In this document: one piece after another, positions 43,291 to 53,182 of the stretch | Position numbering within the stretch: position 1 is the stretch's first letter | Layout: every line of letters starts with the position of its first letter | From: an uncultured Treponema sp. | GTDB taxonomy: Bacteria > Spirochaetota > Spirochaetia > Treponematales > Treponemataceae | Assembly: GCF_945873775.1 (NCBI RefSeq) | Contig: NZ_CAMCEC010000006.1 | Span: 1-64,000, forward strand | DNA length: 64,000 nt | Direction of reading: 5' to 3' | Program-made: the position numbers and the translations under genes | Notes under the pieces: generated by a model | The model's input: the letters and a program-made list of their open reading frames with translations, nothing else | Told to the model about the DNA's origin: nothing | Database searches by the model: none

Positions 43291-44319
43291 TTAAATGCTT
43301 GAGGCTGAGGAACGGCCTAATTGACCGCAAGCGCCGCCAATTTTTGCTCCCCGACGAATTCTTAAGTTTACTTTAAGGTTTGCTTTCTCAAGGATTTTCA
43401 CGAATTCCTCGCATTCTTTTCTTGAAGGAGTCTTAAATTGTAAACCTTCAACTGGATTCCATGGAATGAGATTTATATATGCGTCAAGCCCAGAGGCAAA
43501 GTCAATCATTCGCTTTGCGCTTTCTGGCCCTGTGTTCTGTCCTGAAAGAAGGGCTGCTTCCAATGTTATTCTTTTTCCAGTTTTTTCTGAATAAAATTTT
43601 ATCGCTTTTTTTAATTCTGGCAACGGATTTCCTTTTGAAACTGGCATAAGCTGTTCCCGAAGAGCAGAGTCGGCTGTTGTCAATGAAACTGCAAGGCGCA
43701 CAAAAGGTCCTTTTTCTGCAAGTTCATAAATTCCGCTTATAAGTCCGCAGGTGCTTAACGTGATTCTTCTGGGGCTTAAACATCTTCCTTTTTTATCCGT
43801 TAAAATTGCCACGACTTTTCTTATTGCATCTAGGTTTTGAAGAGGCTCGCCCATTCCCATAAAAACAATGTTGTCCAAAGTTCCGGCTTCTTTCTCCATA
43901 AAAAAGAATTCTTCAACAATTTCTCCGGCGGTAAGATTTCTGCCAAGACCAAGACGCCCTGTCTGGCAAAACGCACAGCCCATTGCGCATCCTGCCTGGC
44001 AGCTTACACAGGCTGTTTTTCTTCCTTCTTTGTCTGTTAAAAGAACGGTTTCTATTGCAAGTCCGTCTGAAAGGGTGATTTGAAGCTTTATTGTTCCGTC
44101 CGGGTCTTTTAAAACTTCCGTTACTTTTGAAGAGCGCAAAAGAACATTTTCTTCAAGAAATTTTCTTGTGGCTTTGTCGATGTTTGTCATCTGCTCAAAA
44201 GATTCCGCGCCTTTTGAAATCCATTCATAAATCTGCTTTGCACGGAAAGACGGCGACAATTGAATTGCGTTTGCTATTTCTTCAGGGAAAAGCCCCGAAA
44301 TTGAAACTTTTTTTTCCAT
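43291..44319 (-). CDS. rlmN: 23S rRNA / tRNA (adenine-C2) methyltransferase RlmN
   Basis: The 342-residue radical-SAM enzyme has the cluster motif CAMGCAFC near residue 112, preceded by CVSCQAGC, and NIVFMGMGEPLQN near residue 150. Near the C-terminus LRIRRGAKIGGACGQL carries the Cys that forms the methyl-protein intermediate. RlmN methylates A2503 of 23S rRNA and A37 of some tRNAs. It starts 9 bases after the TPR gene ends and is on the same strand, so it is probably co-transcribed with it. Confidence 0.95.
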   Translation of the reverse strand: MEKKVSISGLFPEEIANAIQLSPSFRAKQIYEWISKGAESFEQMTNIDKATRKFLEENVLLRSSKVTEVLKDPDGTIKLQITLSDGLAIETVLLTDKEGRKTACVSCQAGCAMGCAFCQTGRLGLGRNLTAGEIVEEFFFMEKEAGTLDNIVFMGMGEPLQNLDAIRKVVAILTDKKGRCLSPRRITLSTCGLISGIYELAEKGPFVRLAVSLTTADSALREQLMPVSKGNPLPELKKAIKFYSEKTGKRITLEAALLSGQNTGPESAKRMIDFASGLDAYINLIPWNPVEGLQFKTPSRKECEEFVKILEKANLKVNLRIRRGAKIGGACGQLGRSSASSI

Positions 44320-44328
44320 AAAAAATAA

Positions 44329-45474
44329 TCAGCTTTCTTGAATTTGTTCTGCGAAGTCGTTTATTGCCTGGTTTTTTATTCCAAGCTTTTGAAAGGAATG
44401 AAGAGTTTCCAAGGCTTCTTTTTTATTGTTCATTTTTAGATAGCAGTCTGCAAGATCTATGTAAAGACGGTAGTTTTTGGGATCTCCGTTTACAAGCTGA
44501 GTAAGCCTGTCGGCTGCTTCTTCAAATTTTCCTTCTCCCTTGCAAATTAAGGCAAGTCCCAAGGCGGCATAAATATCAAAATCTATATCCATTGCCCGGT
44601 TGTAATATTCTGCGGCTGTTGCATAGTCGCCTGTGTTTCTATATGCGTCTCCGGTACGTGTCAAAATGACTTTGTTTTTTGGATCGATTTCAAGAATTTT
44701 ATTCCAGTAGCCGATTGATCGGAACTGCTGGTTCATTCCCCGGTAGCAGTCTGCAATTCCGAATAATGCATAGAAATTGTTCGGGTCAAGCTCAAGCGCT
44801 TTTTCAAAGTAGGGAAGGCCTTTTTCAAATGTCTTGATTTTTCTGTGGCAGTTTCCTATTGATGTTAGAACTCTTATGTCCACGTGCGAAGGATTCATTT
44901 CCAGCATTCGTGTCCAGTAAAAAAGCGCGTCTTTGTATTCCTTAAAATCATAGTGAAGATGTCCCAGTCCAATCAGCGCGTAGGCATTGTTTTCTTCCAT
45001 GTCGAGGACTTTTAAGTAAAGATTCTTTGATTTCTTAAAGTCTCTGATTTTCCTGTAGGCATCGGCAACTCTGGTTAGAACTGTTATGTTTCTGTCGTCA
45101 TGGACAAGATATTGCTCCCAGATTTCTATGGCCTTTTTGTATTGATTTATCGCCTTGTAGCAGTCCGCAAGCCCAAAAAGAGCGTAGTTGTTTCCTGGAT
45201 GGCAGGAAAGGCATTTTGAATAATATTCTATCGCTTCCTTAAAATGGCATTGCTTCCGCTCGCTGTCGCCAAGTCCCACAAGCGCATAGTTGTTGTTTTC
45301 TTCTATATTAAGAATCTGGCTGAATGCTTCAATTGCTTCTTTTGTGCTGTTGTCTTTTAAATACTGATAGCCTTTTTTTGAAAGCTCGCTTATTGCTGTG
45401 TTTGCGCCGTCTGTTTTGTTGAATTCCTGTGTCTGTGAAAAACTGAATTCTTCCGGTTTCAATTCATCAGCCAT
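44329..45474 (-). CDS. Tetratricopeptide repeat protein
   Basis: The 381-residue cytoplasmic protein consists almost entirely of TPR units (about nine), each about 34 residues with ALxGLGxxxxxxxxxxxAIxxYxxxLxxxPxN. Examples are NNYALVGLGDSERKQCHFKEA and NNYALFGLADCYKAINQYKKA, whose near-identical spacing suggests internal duplication. TPR arrays bind partner proteins; the partner is not known. It starts 14 bases after the small gene at 45489-45827 ends. I recall similar TPR genes in T. pallidum but cannot give a function. Confidence 0.85.
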   Translation of the reverse strand: MADELKPEEFSFSQTQEFNKTDGANTAISELSKKGYQYLKDNSTKEAIEAFSQILNIEENNNYALVGLGDSERKQCHFKEAIEYYSKCLSCHPGNNYALFGLADCYKAINQYKKAIEIWEQYLVHDDRNITVLTRVADAYRKIRDFKKSKNLYLKVLDMEENNAYALIGLGHLHYDFKEYKDALFYWTRMLEMNPSHVDIRVLTSIGNCHRKIKTFEKGLPYFEKALELDPNNFYALFGIADCYRGMNQQFRSIGYWNKILEIDPKNKVILTRTGDAYRNTGDYATAAEYYNRAMDIDFDIYAALGLALICKGEGKFEEAADRLTQLVNGDPKNYRLYIDLADCYLKMNNKKEALETLHSFQKLGIKNQAINDFAEQIQES

Positions 45475-45488
45475 TTTTTTTACCTCTC

Positions 45489-45827
45489 TTAACTTTTTAG
45501 CATAACAGACACAGTCTGCGATATTTTTTCTATAATCGGTTCGCTTTTTCTTTTGTTGTGGGCAAGAAGATACATTTTCAGCGCGTCTAAATATTTGTTT
45601 TCCTTGTTGTAATTGTCTCCTATTCTTGTAAGGCCGTCTGAATATCCTGTAGTAATGAAAATTCTTTTTGCCATTTCAACTTTGCCTTCATTAAACAGCG
45701 CGTTTGCTTTTCTGTTAAGCGCAACTTTTTGCTGATCAGAAAGTCCGTCCAACGGCAAGTCGGAAGTTTTTATAAATTTCAGTTCTTCTGGCTTTGAGTC
45801 GATTTGATTTTTTAAATTACTTGTCAT
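45489..45827 (-). CDS. Small hypothetical protein
   Basis: The product is 112 residues from the ATG at 45827, with AAGG 9 bases upstream. The earlier start at 45884 has no ribosome site. The sequence is helical and Lys-rich, with LNRKANALFNEGKVEMAKRIFITTGYSDGLTRIGDNY, which resembles one and a half degenerate TPR units. It could assist the TPR protein encoded 14 bases downstream. No other motif is visible. Confidence 0.6.
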   Translation of the reverse strand: MTSNLKNQIDSKPEELKFIKTSDLPLDGLSDQQKVALNRKANALFNEGKVEMAKRIFITTGYSDGLTRIGDNYNKENKYLDALKMYLLAHNKRKSEPIIEKISQTVSVMLKS

Positions 45828-45903
45828 TACTTTTAACCTTATAGAATACAGTTTTAATTGTAACTTGTTATTTCGATTTGTCAAGCAATGGTTTTAAAGT
45901 CTT

Positions 45904-46473
45904 TCAGTTTGTCTGCGTGCCGTTTTCTTCATATTTATAGAAGTTTACGATTGAGCGTCCGTAGATTCTTTTATCTGAAAGCACAAGGTTGCCTATTTTG
46001 TCCGGAAGCGGATCTTCGGCAGGGTAGTGGATTAAAAGCTGTCCGTTTTTTGTAAGAAGTTCTCTTGCTCCGGCAGTTTCCACAAGTTCTTTTCTGAATT
46101 TATAAGGAAAAGGCGGATCCAAGAATATATAGTCGAATTTTTCTTTGCAGCGTTTCAAAAAAAGCTCGACAGCCATAAAGCGGCAGTTTATGCGGACTCC
46201 GACTTCTTCTGCCATTTTTACATTTTTGAGAATTGTCTTTGCCTTTGACTTGTCCATTTCGCAAAGCGTTACTGCGGAAGCTCCGTGCGAAACTGCTTCA
46301 AGCGCAATTGTTCCAGAGCCGCTGAACAAGTCAAGAAAAGATTTTCCTTCAAGAGAGAATCCTATTATGTTAAAAACGGACTCTCTCATTTTGTCCATTG
46401 CAGGACGGATCGCCATTTTTCCATAAGGAGTTTCTGTGACACGCCCTTTTAGCTTTCCGCCTGTAATTCTCAT
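45904..46473 (-). CDS. rsmD: 16S rRNA (guanine-N2) methyltransferase RsmD
   Basis: The 189-residue methyltransferase begins MRITGGKLKGR and has MRESVFNII, the SAM-binding FLDLFSGSGTIALEA near residue 42, and the catalytic FLDPPFPYKF near residue 118 (the DPPF motif). RsmD methylates G966 of 16S rRNA. It starts two bases after the ankyrin-protein gene ends on the same strand, so the two are translationally linked. Confidence 0.94.
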   Translation of the reverse strand: MRITGGKLKGRVTETPYGKMAIRPAMDKMRESVFNIIGFSLEGKSFLDLFSGSGTIALEAVSHGASAVTLCEMDKSKAKTILKNVKMAEEVGVRINCRFMAVELFLKRCKEKFDYIFLDPPFPYKFRKELVETAGARELLTKNGQLLIHYPAEDPLPDKIGNLVLSDKRIYGRSIVNFYKYEENGTQTN

Positions 46474-46475
46474 TT

Positions 46476-47819
46476 TTAGTTTGCTCCGTTAAGAGACCAG
46501 TAAATGTCATCGTGGGCAAGGTTTTTGTTTAATTTTGCGTAGTCAAAGGCTGTGTTACCGTTTTCATCCTGAAATGCCGGATTTGCGCCCGCGTCTATGA
46601 GCTGCTTTAAAACCAAAGTTGATTTTCCGTATTGAGCCGCGTACATCAGTGGAGTTTGTCCTTTCCATAAACGGTTCAAAGGAATTTCCATGTCAAGGAA
46701 CAGCTTGATTTTTGCTTCGCGTATGTGGTCGGAAGAGGAATTTCCTGTTATTGCAAAAATAAATGCCCTGAAAACTTCATCTTCGGAAACGCTTCTGTTT
46801 TTTAGGAGAACTGAAATTATTTCAGGATTCTGTGAATAGTCCGCTGCCATCAAAAGCGGAGTGGCATTGAATTTGTTTCTTACACGGATATATGCGGCGT
46901 TTTCGATAAGCATATTGAGAATGTTCAAGTTGTTCTGGTATCTTACCGCATACATAAGAGCTGTCCAGCCGTCTTTGTCCCTAAGATTTACGTCTGCTCC
47001 GTTTTTAAGAAGCAAATTTACGTCCCAGTCGTTTCCAGCTTTTGCTGCTCTCATAAGAAGTGTAACGCCGTTTTTGTCTGCCGCGTTCGGGTTTTCTATG
47101 TATTCGGTTTTATTTGCAGGCGGCTGTTCTGCTGGCTTGTCTTCATTTTCTGCATAGTCCAAAAGAAATGCGCTTGCATACTGCTGAATTTCAGCTTGCT
47201 TTGCATTTTCTGTGTTTGAAGTGTTTTCTTCTTTTGAATTTGAATCAGCTGAAGCTGTCTGCTCTGAATTTTGCGCGGCTTCTGGAACTGGCTCGGCGGC
47301 TGTTTCCTGTGCGGGAGGCTCTGGAACATAAAGTCCTTCCGGGTCTTCTGTGTATTCCGTGAGCTTCTGGTAAACGCTGTATTCAGGATTCATTCTTGCG
47401 TAGGCGAAAGAGTCCATTCCGCTTTTGTCTTTCTGCAGAACTCTTGCATCCCGGCTGCGCTTTAAAACAATTCCATACTTGGAAACAAGGTCAATTACAT
47501 TTTGGTCTGAGGAATACTGGGCTGCGTACATCAGCGGAGTTTTTCCTTCTTTTGTCTTTGCGCTTGGGTTCGACTCTTTTTCGAGGCAAAGGTTTATGAT
47601 GCCGATGTCTCTGTCATTTTTAAGGGCAAGCATAAGAAATGTTTCTCTGTTGTTTCCGAATACTTGTGTAGAAAGGTTTCGGTTTTCTTTAAATGCTTGG
47701 CGGATTTCTGCTTCTGTTCCCTGTTTTGCAAGCAGCTCGTAATCAACATCGTCTTTTGCGTACATGGCGGCAGGAATAAGCGCGGCCAGTAAAAATACAA
47801 ATAAAAACTTCTTCTTCAT
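46476..47819 (-). CDS. Secreted ankyrin-repeat protein
   Basis: The 447-residue protein has a signal peptide (KKKFLFVFLLAALIPAAMYA, cleavage after AMYA near residue 21) and two groups of ankyrin repeats: residues 25-150 and 235-445. Good examples are GKTPLMYAAQYSSDQNVIDLV and GWTALMYAVRYQNNLNILNML. A linker of about 90 residues rich in Glu, Ala, Pro and Gln joins them. Ankyrins bind proteins, and the signal peptide places this one in the periplasm or outside. Whether it acts on host or own proteins is unknown. No clear ribosome site precedes the ATG. Confidence 0.85.
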   Translation of the reverse strand: MKKKFLFVFLLAALIPAAMYAKDDVDYELLAKQGTEAEIRQAFKENRNLSTQVFGNNRETFLMLALKNDRDIGIINLCLEKESNPSAKTKEGKTPLMYAAQYSSDQNVIDLVSKYGIVLKRSRDARVLQKDKSGMDSFAYARMNPEYSVYQKLTEYTEDPEGLYVPEPPAQETAAEPVPEAAQNSEQTASADSNSKEENTSNTENAKQAEIQQYASAFLLDYAENEDKPAEQPPANKTEYIENPNAADKNGVTLLMRAAKAGNDWDVNLLLKNGADVNLRDKDGWTALMYAVRYQNNLNILNMLIENAAYIRVRNKFNATPLLMAADYSQNPEIISVLLKNRSVSEDEVFRAFIFAITGNSSSDHIREAKIKLFLDMEIPLNRLWKGQTPLMYAAQYGKSTLVLKQLIDAGANPAFQDENGNTAFDYAKLNKNLAHDDIYWSLNGAN

Positions 47820-47877
47820 ATATTATAATTATATTCAACTGCGCTGAAAAAAACAATAATATTGAAAAAAAATCCCT

Positions 47878-47906
47878 TTGACTTTTGATATATGGCATGA
47901 TAGAAT
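47878..47906 (+). promoter_or_regulatory. Sigma70-type promoter of the cellobiose phosphorylase gene
   Basis: TTGACT (47878-47883), a 17-base spacer and TAGAAT (47901-47906) lie about 65 bases before the ATG. Confidence 0.7.
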
Positions 47907-47972
47907 TTGCTGAAATTTTTGCATCCAGTTTGGAAAGCAGAAGTTTTAGATTAACTAATAGAAGGAAAAGTT

Positions 47973-50441
47973 ATGAAATTTGGACATTATGATGATGTAA
48001 ACAGGGAATACGTCATTGAAACTCCACAGACACCTTACCCTTGGATTAACTACCTTGGAAACGAGAAGTTTTTCTCTCTTATTTCCAATACAGCAGGTGG
48101 TTATGCCTTTTATACAGACGCCCGTTTGCGCCGCTTGACCCGTTACCGCTACAATGACATTCCGCTTGACTCTAACGGACGCTATTTCTATATCAAGGAC
48201 GGAGATACAGTTTGGAATCCTGCCTGGCAGCCAACTCAGACTCCTCTTGACAGCTACGAGTGCCGCCACGGATTTGGATATACAAAATTCACTTCTAAGA
48301 AAAATGATGTTTCCGCCCAGGTTCTTTGCATGGTTCCTAATGGCGTTAACTGCGAAGTTGAAATGGTTACACTCAAAAACGAAGGAAAGTCTGAAAAAAA
48401 ACTTTCGCTTGTTTCTTTTATCGAGTGGTGTCTTTACAACGCTTCTGACGACTGCCAGAACTTCCAGAGAAACTTTTCTACCGGCGAAGTTGAAATTGAA
48501 GGCAGCGTAATTTATCACAAGACTGAATACCGCGAGCGCCGCAATCATTTTACATTCTATTCTGTAAATGCTCCTGTTGACGGATTTGACACAGACCGCG
48601 AGACTTGGCTTGGACTTTACAATCCTCTTTCTAAGCCAAAAACTGTAATGGAAGGAAAAAGCGGAAACTCTGTTGCTGACGGATGGAGCCCGATTGCTTC
48701 TCACCGCCTGAATGTTGAGCTTAAAGCCGGCGAAGAAAAAACTTTTGTCTTTGTTCTTGGATATGTTGAAAATGACCAGGACAAAAAGTGGACAACACAG
48801 ACAAAAGGCGAGCTTCTCCGCACAAATACAGCAAGCGGAATCATCAACAAAGAAAAAGCTTATGCAATTCAGGAAAGATTCAGCACAAAGGAAAAAGTAG
48901 AGAAGGAATTCAATATTCTCAAGGAATTCTGGAACGAAATTCTTTCTCACTTTACTCTCAAAACTGGAGACGAAAAGCTTGACCGCATGGCTTTGTGGAA
49001 TCAGTACCAGTGCGTTGTTACATACAACTTTGCGCGCTCTGCTTCTTACTTTGAAAGCGGAATCGGACGCGGAATGGGCTTCCGTGATACTTCTCAGGAT
49101 ATGCTTGGCGCGGCTCATCAGCTTCCTAACTCAAGAATCCGCGAGCGTCTTTTTGATGTTGCCGCAACTCAGTTTGAGGACGGTTCTGCTTACCATCAGT
49201 TCCAGCCGCTTACAAAACGCGGAAATGCGGACATTGGCTCTAACTTTAATGACGATCCGCTTTGGCTTGTGCTTGGCGTTGGACGCTATATTTGTGAAAC
49301 TGGCGACAAGGATTTCCTTAATGAAATGGTTCCGTTTGACAACAGCGAAACAAACAAAGCCACAATGTATGAGCACCTCAAACGCTCTTACCGCTACATC
49401 ACAACTCACATGGGACCGCACGGACTTCCGCTTATTGGACGCGCTGACTGGAACGACTGCTTGAACTTGAACTGCTTCAGCATGAATCCAAATGATTCTT
49501 TCCAGACTTGCACAAACAAGGAAGGCAAAAACGCTGAATCCGTAATGATTGCGGAAATGTTTGTATATGTAACTCCTGACTATGCTGCGATGTGCCGTCT
49601 TCAAGGAGATGAAGCGGAAGCTAAGTTCGCAGAAGAAGCCGCTAAGAAAATGGAAGAGGCGATCTGCACAGCTGGCTGGGACGGAGAATGGTATGTCCGC
49701 GCCTACGATGATGCTGGAAACAAGATTGGCTCGCATGAATGCAAAGACGGAAAAATCTTTATTGAGTCGCAGGGATTCGGAACAATGGCAAAAGTCGGAA
49801 AAGACAAAGGCTATCCAGAAAAATCTCTTGACAGCGTAAAGAAATATCTTGATTCAAAGTACGGAATCGTAATCTGCTGGCCTGCATATCAGGATTACCA
49901 CATTGAACTTGGCGAAGTTTCTTCTTATCCGCCTGGATACAAAGAGAACGGAGGAATTTTCTGCCACAACAATCCTTGGGTAATTATCGGTGAAGTTGTA
50001 AACGGACGTCCTCAGGATGCGTTCGAGCATTACAAGAAAATTGCTCCGGCTTACGTTGAAGAAATTTCAGACATCCACCGCACAGAGCCTTATGTTTACA
50101 GCCAGATGGTTGCAGGAAAAGAAGCCCGCCGCGAGGGTGAGGCAAAGAATTCTTGGCTTACAGGAACTGCCGCTTGGAACTTTGTTGCTTTGAGCCAGTA
50201 TCTTTGCGGACTTCGCCCAAGCTATGAAGGACTTGTTGTGGAGCCTCGTCTTCCAGAGCACGTAAAGACAGCTGAAATGACACGCAAATTCCGCGGAGTT
50301 GAATACATAATCAGTGTAAAGAACAACAAGAACGACGGAGATGTAAAAGTTGAAGTTGTTTCTGGCGGAAAAGCAAACGGAACTACAGTTGTTGCCGACA
50401 ATGGCGCAAAGCAGGTTAAAGTTTCTGTAACTGTAGGCTGA
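47973..50441 (+). CDS. cbp: Cellobiose phosphorylase (GH94)
   Basis: The 822-residue cytoplasmic enzyme has an N-terminal beta-sandwich (GHYDDVNREYVIETPQTPYP) and an (alpha/alpha)6 barrel. Characteristic parts are GIGRGMGFRDTSQD near residue 363 and IGRADWNDCLN near residue 490 with the catalytic Asp. HxxEGxxxxW-like DIHRTEPYVYSQM near 700 follows, and the length fits Clostridium/Cellvibrio cellobiose phosphorylases. It cleaves cellobiose with phosphate to glucose 1-phosphate and glucose, saving ATP. GAAGGA precedes the ATG. It has its own promoter and terminator. Chitobiose or cellodextrin phosphorylase are less likely alternatives. Confidence 0.9.
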   Translation: MKFGHYDDVNREYVIETPQTPYPWINYLGNEKFFSLISNTAGGYAFYTDARLRRLTRYRYNDIPLDSNGRYFYIKDGDTVWNPAWQPTQTPLDSYECRHGFGYTKFTSKKNDVSAQVLCMVPNGVNCEVEMVTLKNEGKSEKKLSLVSFIEWCLYNASDDCQNFQRNFSTGEVEIEGSVIYHKTEYRERRNHFTFYSVNAPVDGFDTDRETWLGLYNPLSKPKTVMEGKSGNSVADGWSPIASHRLNVELKAGEEKTFVFVLGYVENDQDKKWTTQTKGELLRTNTASGIINKEKAYAIQERFSTKEKVEKEFNILKEFWNEILSHFTLKTGDEKLDRMALWNQYQCVVTYNFARSASYFESGIGRGMGFRDTSQDMLGAAHQLPNSRIRERLFDVAATQFEDGSAYHQFQPLTKRGNADIGSNFNDDPLWLVLGVGRYICETGDKDFLNEMVPFDNSETNKATMYEHLKRSYRYITTHMGPHGLPLIGRADWNDCLNLNCFSMNPNDSFQTCTNKEGKNAESVMIAEMFVYVTPDYAAMCRLQGDEAEAKFAEEAAKKMEEAICTAGWDGEWYVRAYDDAGNKIGSHECKDGKIFIESQGFGTMAKVGKDKGYPEKSLDSVKKYLDSKYGIVICWPAYQDYHIELGEVSSYPPGYKENGGIFCHNNPWVIIGEVVNGRPQDAFEHYKKIAPAYVEEISDIHRTEPYVYSQMVAGKEARREGEAKNSWLTGTAAWNFVALSQYLCGLRPSYEGLVVEPRLPEHVKTAEMTRKFRGVEYIISVKNNKNDGDVKVEVVSGGKANGTTVVADNGAKQVKVSVTVG

Positions 50442-50467
50442 TTAGTCTTAATGTAAAAATGCCTTTT

Positions 50468-50512
50468 AGCTATATGCCGTGTATTGACTGCACGGTGTAT
50501 AGCTTTTTTTAT
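50468..50512 (+). terminator. Terminator of the cellobiose phosphorylase gene
   Basis: GCTATATGCCGTG pairs with CACGGTGTATAGC (two G-T pairs) around an 8-base loop, followed by TTTTTTTATT. Confidence 0.9.
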
Positions 50513-51540
50513 TATGATTTTATGGGATTGTATTCGCCGGCGTTTTCCTTGAAAATCACATCGATAGGAACGAAAATTCTCTGCGGAATTTCTTGAAGAA
50601 GAACTTTGCTCTTGAAAATTTCGTTCACGCTTGTGTAGCCTTGGTATTCTGGACGCTGGGAAATCACGCAGTCTATGTTTCCGGTCATAAGGCCGTTTCT
50701 ATTCTGTTCCTGCATATCGTAGCTTATAAGGGCGACTTTGTTTTTTCTGTTCGTGTAGCTAAGGTACTGTCCGATTATAAAGCCTTCAGTGTGGGTTGCG
50801 AATATTCCGTTTATTTCAGGCTCTGATTTGAACAGATTGTCAAGAAAGTTGAAAATTGCTTGGTTTGTGCCGTTTGGACATATTGTTTCTATGACTTGGC
50901 AGTTTGTGTCGTGCTTAAAATAATCCGTGAATCCTCTTAGACGTTCCAAAAGGTTGTATGAATCCTTGTAAAACCGGAGCACAGAAAATTTTCCGCTTCC
51001 TTTTAGGAGCTTCATTATGTGCCCTGCGCATTGTCCGCCTCTGTACGGATTCTGCGCGATTGTAATAACCGGATTTGCTTTTGGCAGAGGGGAATCTACA
51101 AAAATGTAAGGAATTTTTATCTGGCTGAGTATTTCCTCGGCTTCATGCGGAACGATTGGAACTGTTATTAAAGCCTGCAGGTTCTTTTCAAAAAGCCTTT
51201 GTGAAGCTTTTGTCATTGAGCCGCATTCAGTTCTGTCAAAATATTCAAATTCAAGCTTTATTCCGAACGTAGAAAGTTCTGATTCCGCTTCTTTCATTCC
51301 TTTGAAAATCATTTCCCAGTAGCCGCTTCCAGTGCCGGGCGGTGGCATTAAGACGCCAATAACTAAAGGCTTGTTCTTTTTTAATGTTCGGGCAAGCGGA
51401 TTCGGCGTGTATCCGTATTTTTCGATTACGGCTTCTACCGCAAGCTTTGTTTTTTCAGATACTTTTCCTCTGTTGTGCAGAACTCTGTCCACTGTTCCGA
51501 TTGAAACGCCTGATTTTTTTGCTATTTCTGTTATTGTCAT
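50512..51540 (-). CDS. LacI-family transcriptional regulator of the mgl operon
   Basis: The 342-residue product starts at the ATG at 51540, six bases after GAGG; a longer reading from 51588 has no ribosome site and would run through the operator. It has a LacI DNA-binding domain (TITEIAKKSGVSIGTVDRVLHNRGKVSEKT) and hinge (NPLARTLKKN), then a periplasmic-binding-protein-like sensor domain. The VDRVLH form (Asp for Ser/Ala) is typical of one group of sugar regulators. It is divergent from mglB. Matching palindromes GTGTTRACGWACAC stand before both genes, so it probably represses both in the absence of its sugar. Confidence 0.88.
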   Translation of the reverse strand: MTITEIAKKSGVSIGTVDRVLHNRGKVSEKTKLAVEAVIEKYGYTPNPLARTLKKNKPLVIGVLMPPPGTGSGYWEMIFKGMKEAESELSTFGIKLEFEYFDRTECGSMTKASQRLFEKNLQALITVPIVPHEAEEILSQIKIPYIFVDSPLPKANPVITIAQNPYRGGQCAGHIMKLLKGSGKFSVLRFYKDSYNLLERLRGFTDYFKHDTNCQVIETICPNGTNQAIFNFLDNLFKSEPEINGIFATHTEGFIIGQYLSYTNRKNKVALISYDMQEQNRNGLMTGNIDCVISQRPEYQGYTSVNEIFKSKVLLQEIPQRIFVPIDVIFKENAGEYNPIKS

Positions 51541-51564
51541 AGCCGCCTCTTTTTTTGTCAAAAC

Positions 51565-51578
51565 GTGTTGACGTACAC
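51565..51578 (-). promoter_or_regulatory. LacI-type operator in front of its own gene
   Basis: The 14-base site GTGTTGACGTACAC (51565-51578) lies 25 bases before the regulator's ATG. Its outer bases GTGT/ACAC are complementary. It shares 12 of 14 bases with the site at 51803-51816 before mglB. Confidence 0.65.
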
Positions 51579-51765
51579 ATTTTAGCATTGTTTTTTTCGG
51601 GACGCAAATAATTTTCGATTATTTTTTATAAAAAAGTTTTGCCAGTGAAAATCGTAGTAATTTTAAATTTATTTTTGGAACTATAGTATTATTTTTATTT
51701 GTTTTTATGTATGAAAATCACTTTTTTCAGGCTGGATTATAACTAAAATTTATAAAAGAATTTGT

Positions 51766-53061
<1,296 letters not shown>

Positions 53062-53129
53062 TAAAGTTCAACTTTGGGGCTGGATGAAAATTCTAGCCTC
53101 ACTTTTAAAGGTATTTGATTTTTTTAGAT

Positions 53130-53161
53130 TGCCATGCCCCGAAAAGGCATGGCATTTTTTA
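53130..53161 (+). terminator. Hairpin between mglB and mglA
   Basis: TGCCATGCC pairs with GGCATGGCA around a 7-base loop, followed by TTTTTT. It would end most transcripts after mglB, leaving less mRNA for mglA and mglC, which is common where the binding protein is needed in excess. Confidence 0.85.
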
Positions 53162-53182
53162 AGCAGATGAAAGAGGAGCGTT

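Noticed and set aside
47955..49118. 387-codon open frame on the minus strand
   Set aside because: It is antisense to the cellobiose phosphorylase gene, has no ribosome site, and its translation has no recognisable domain. The plus-strand gene has full family motifs.
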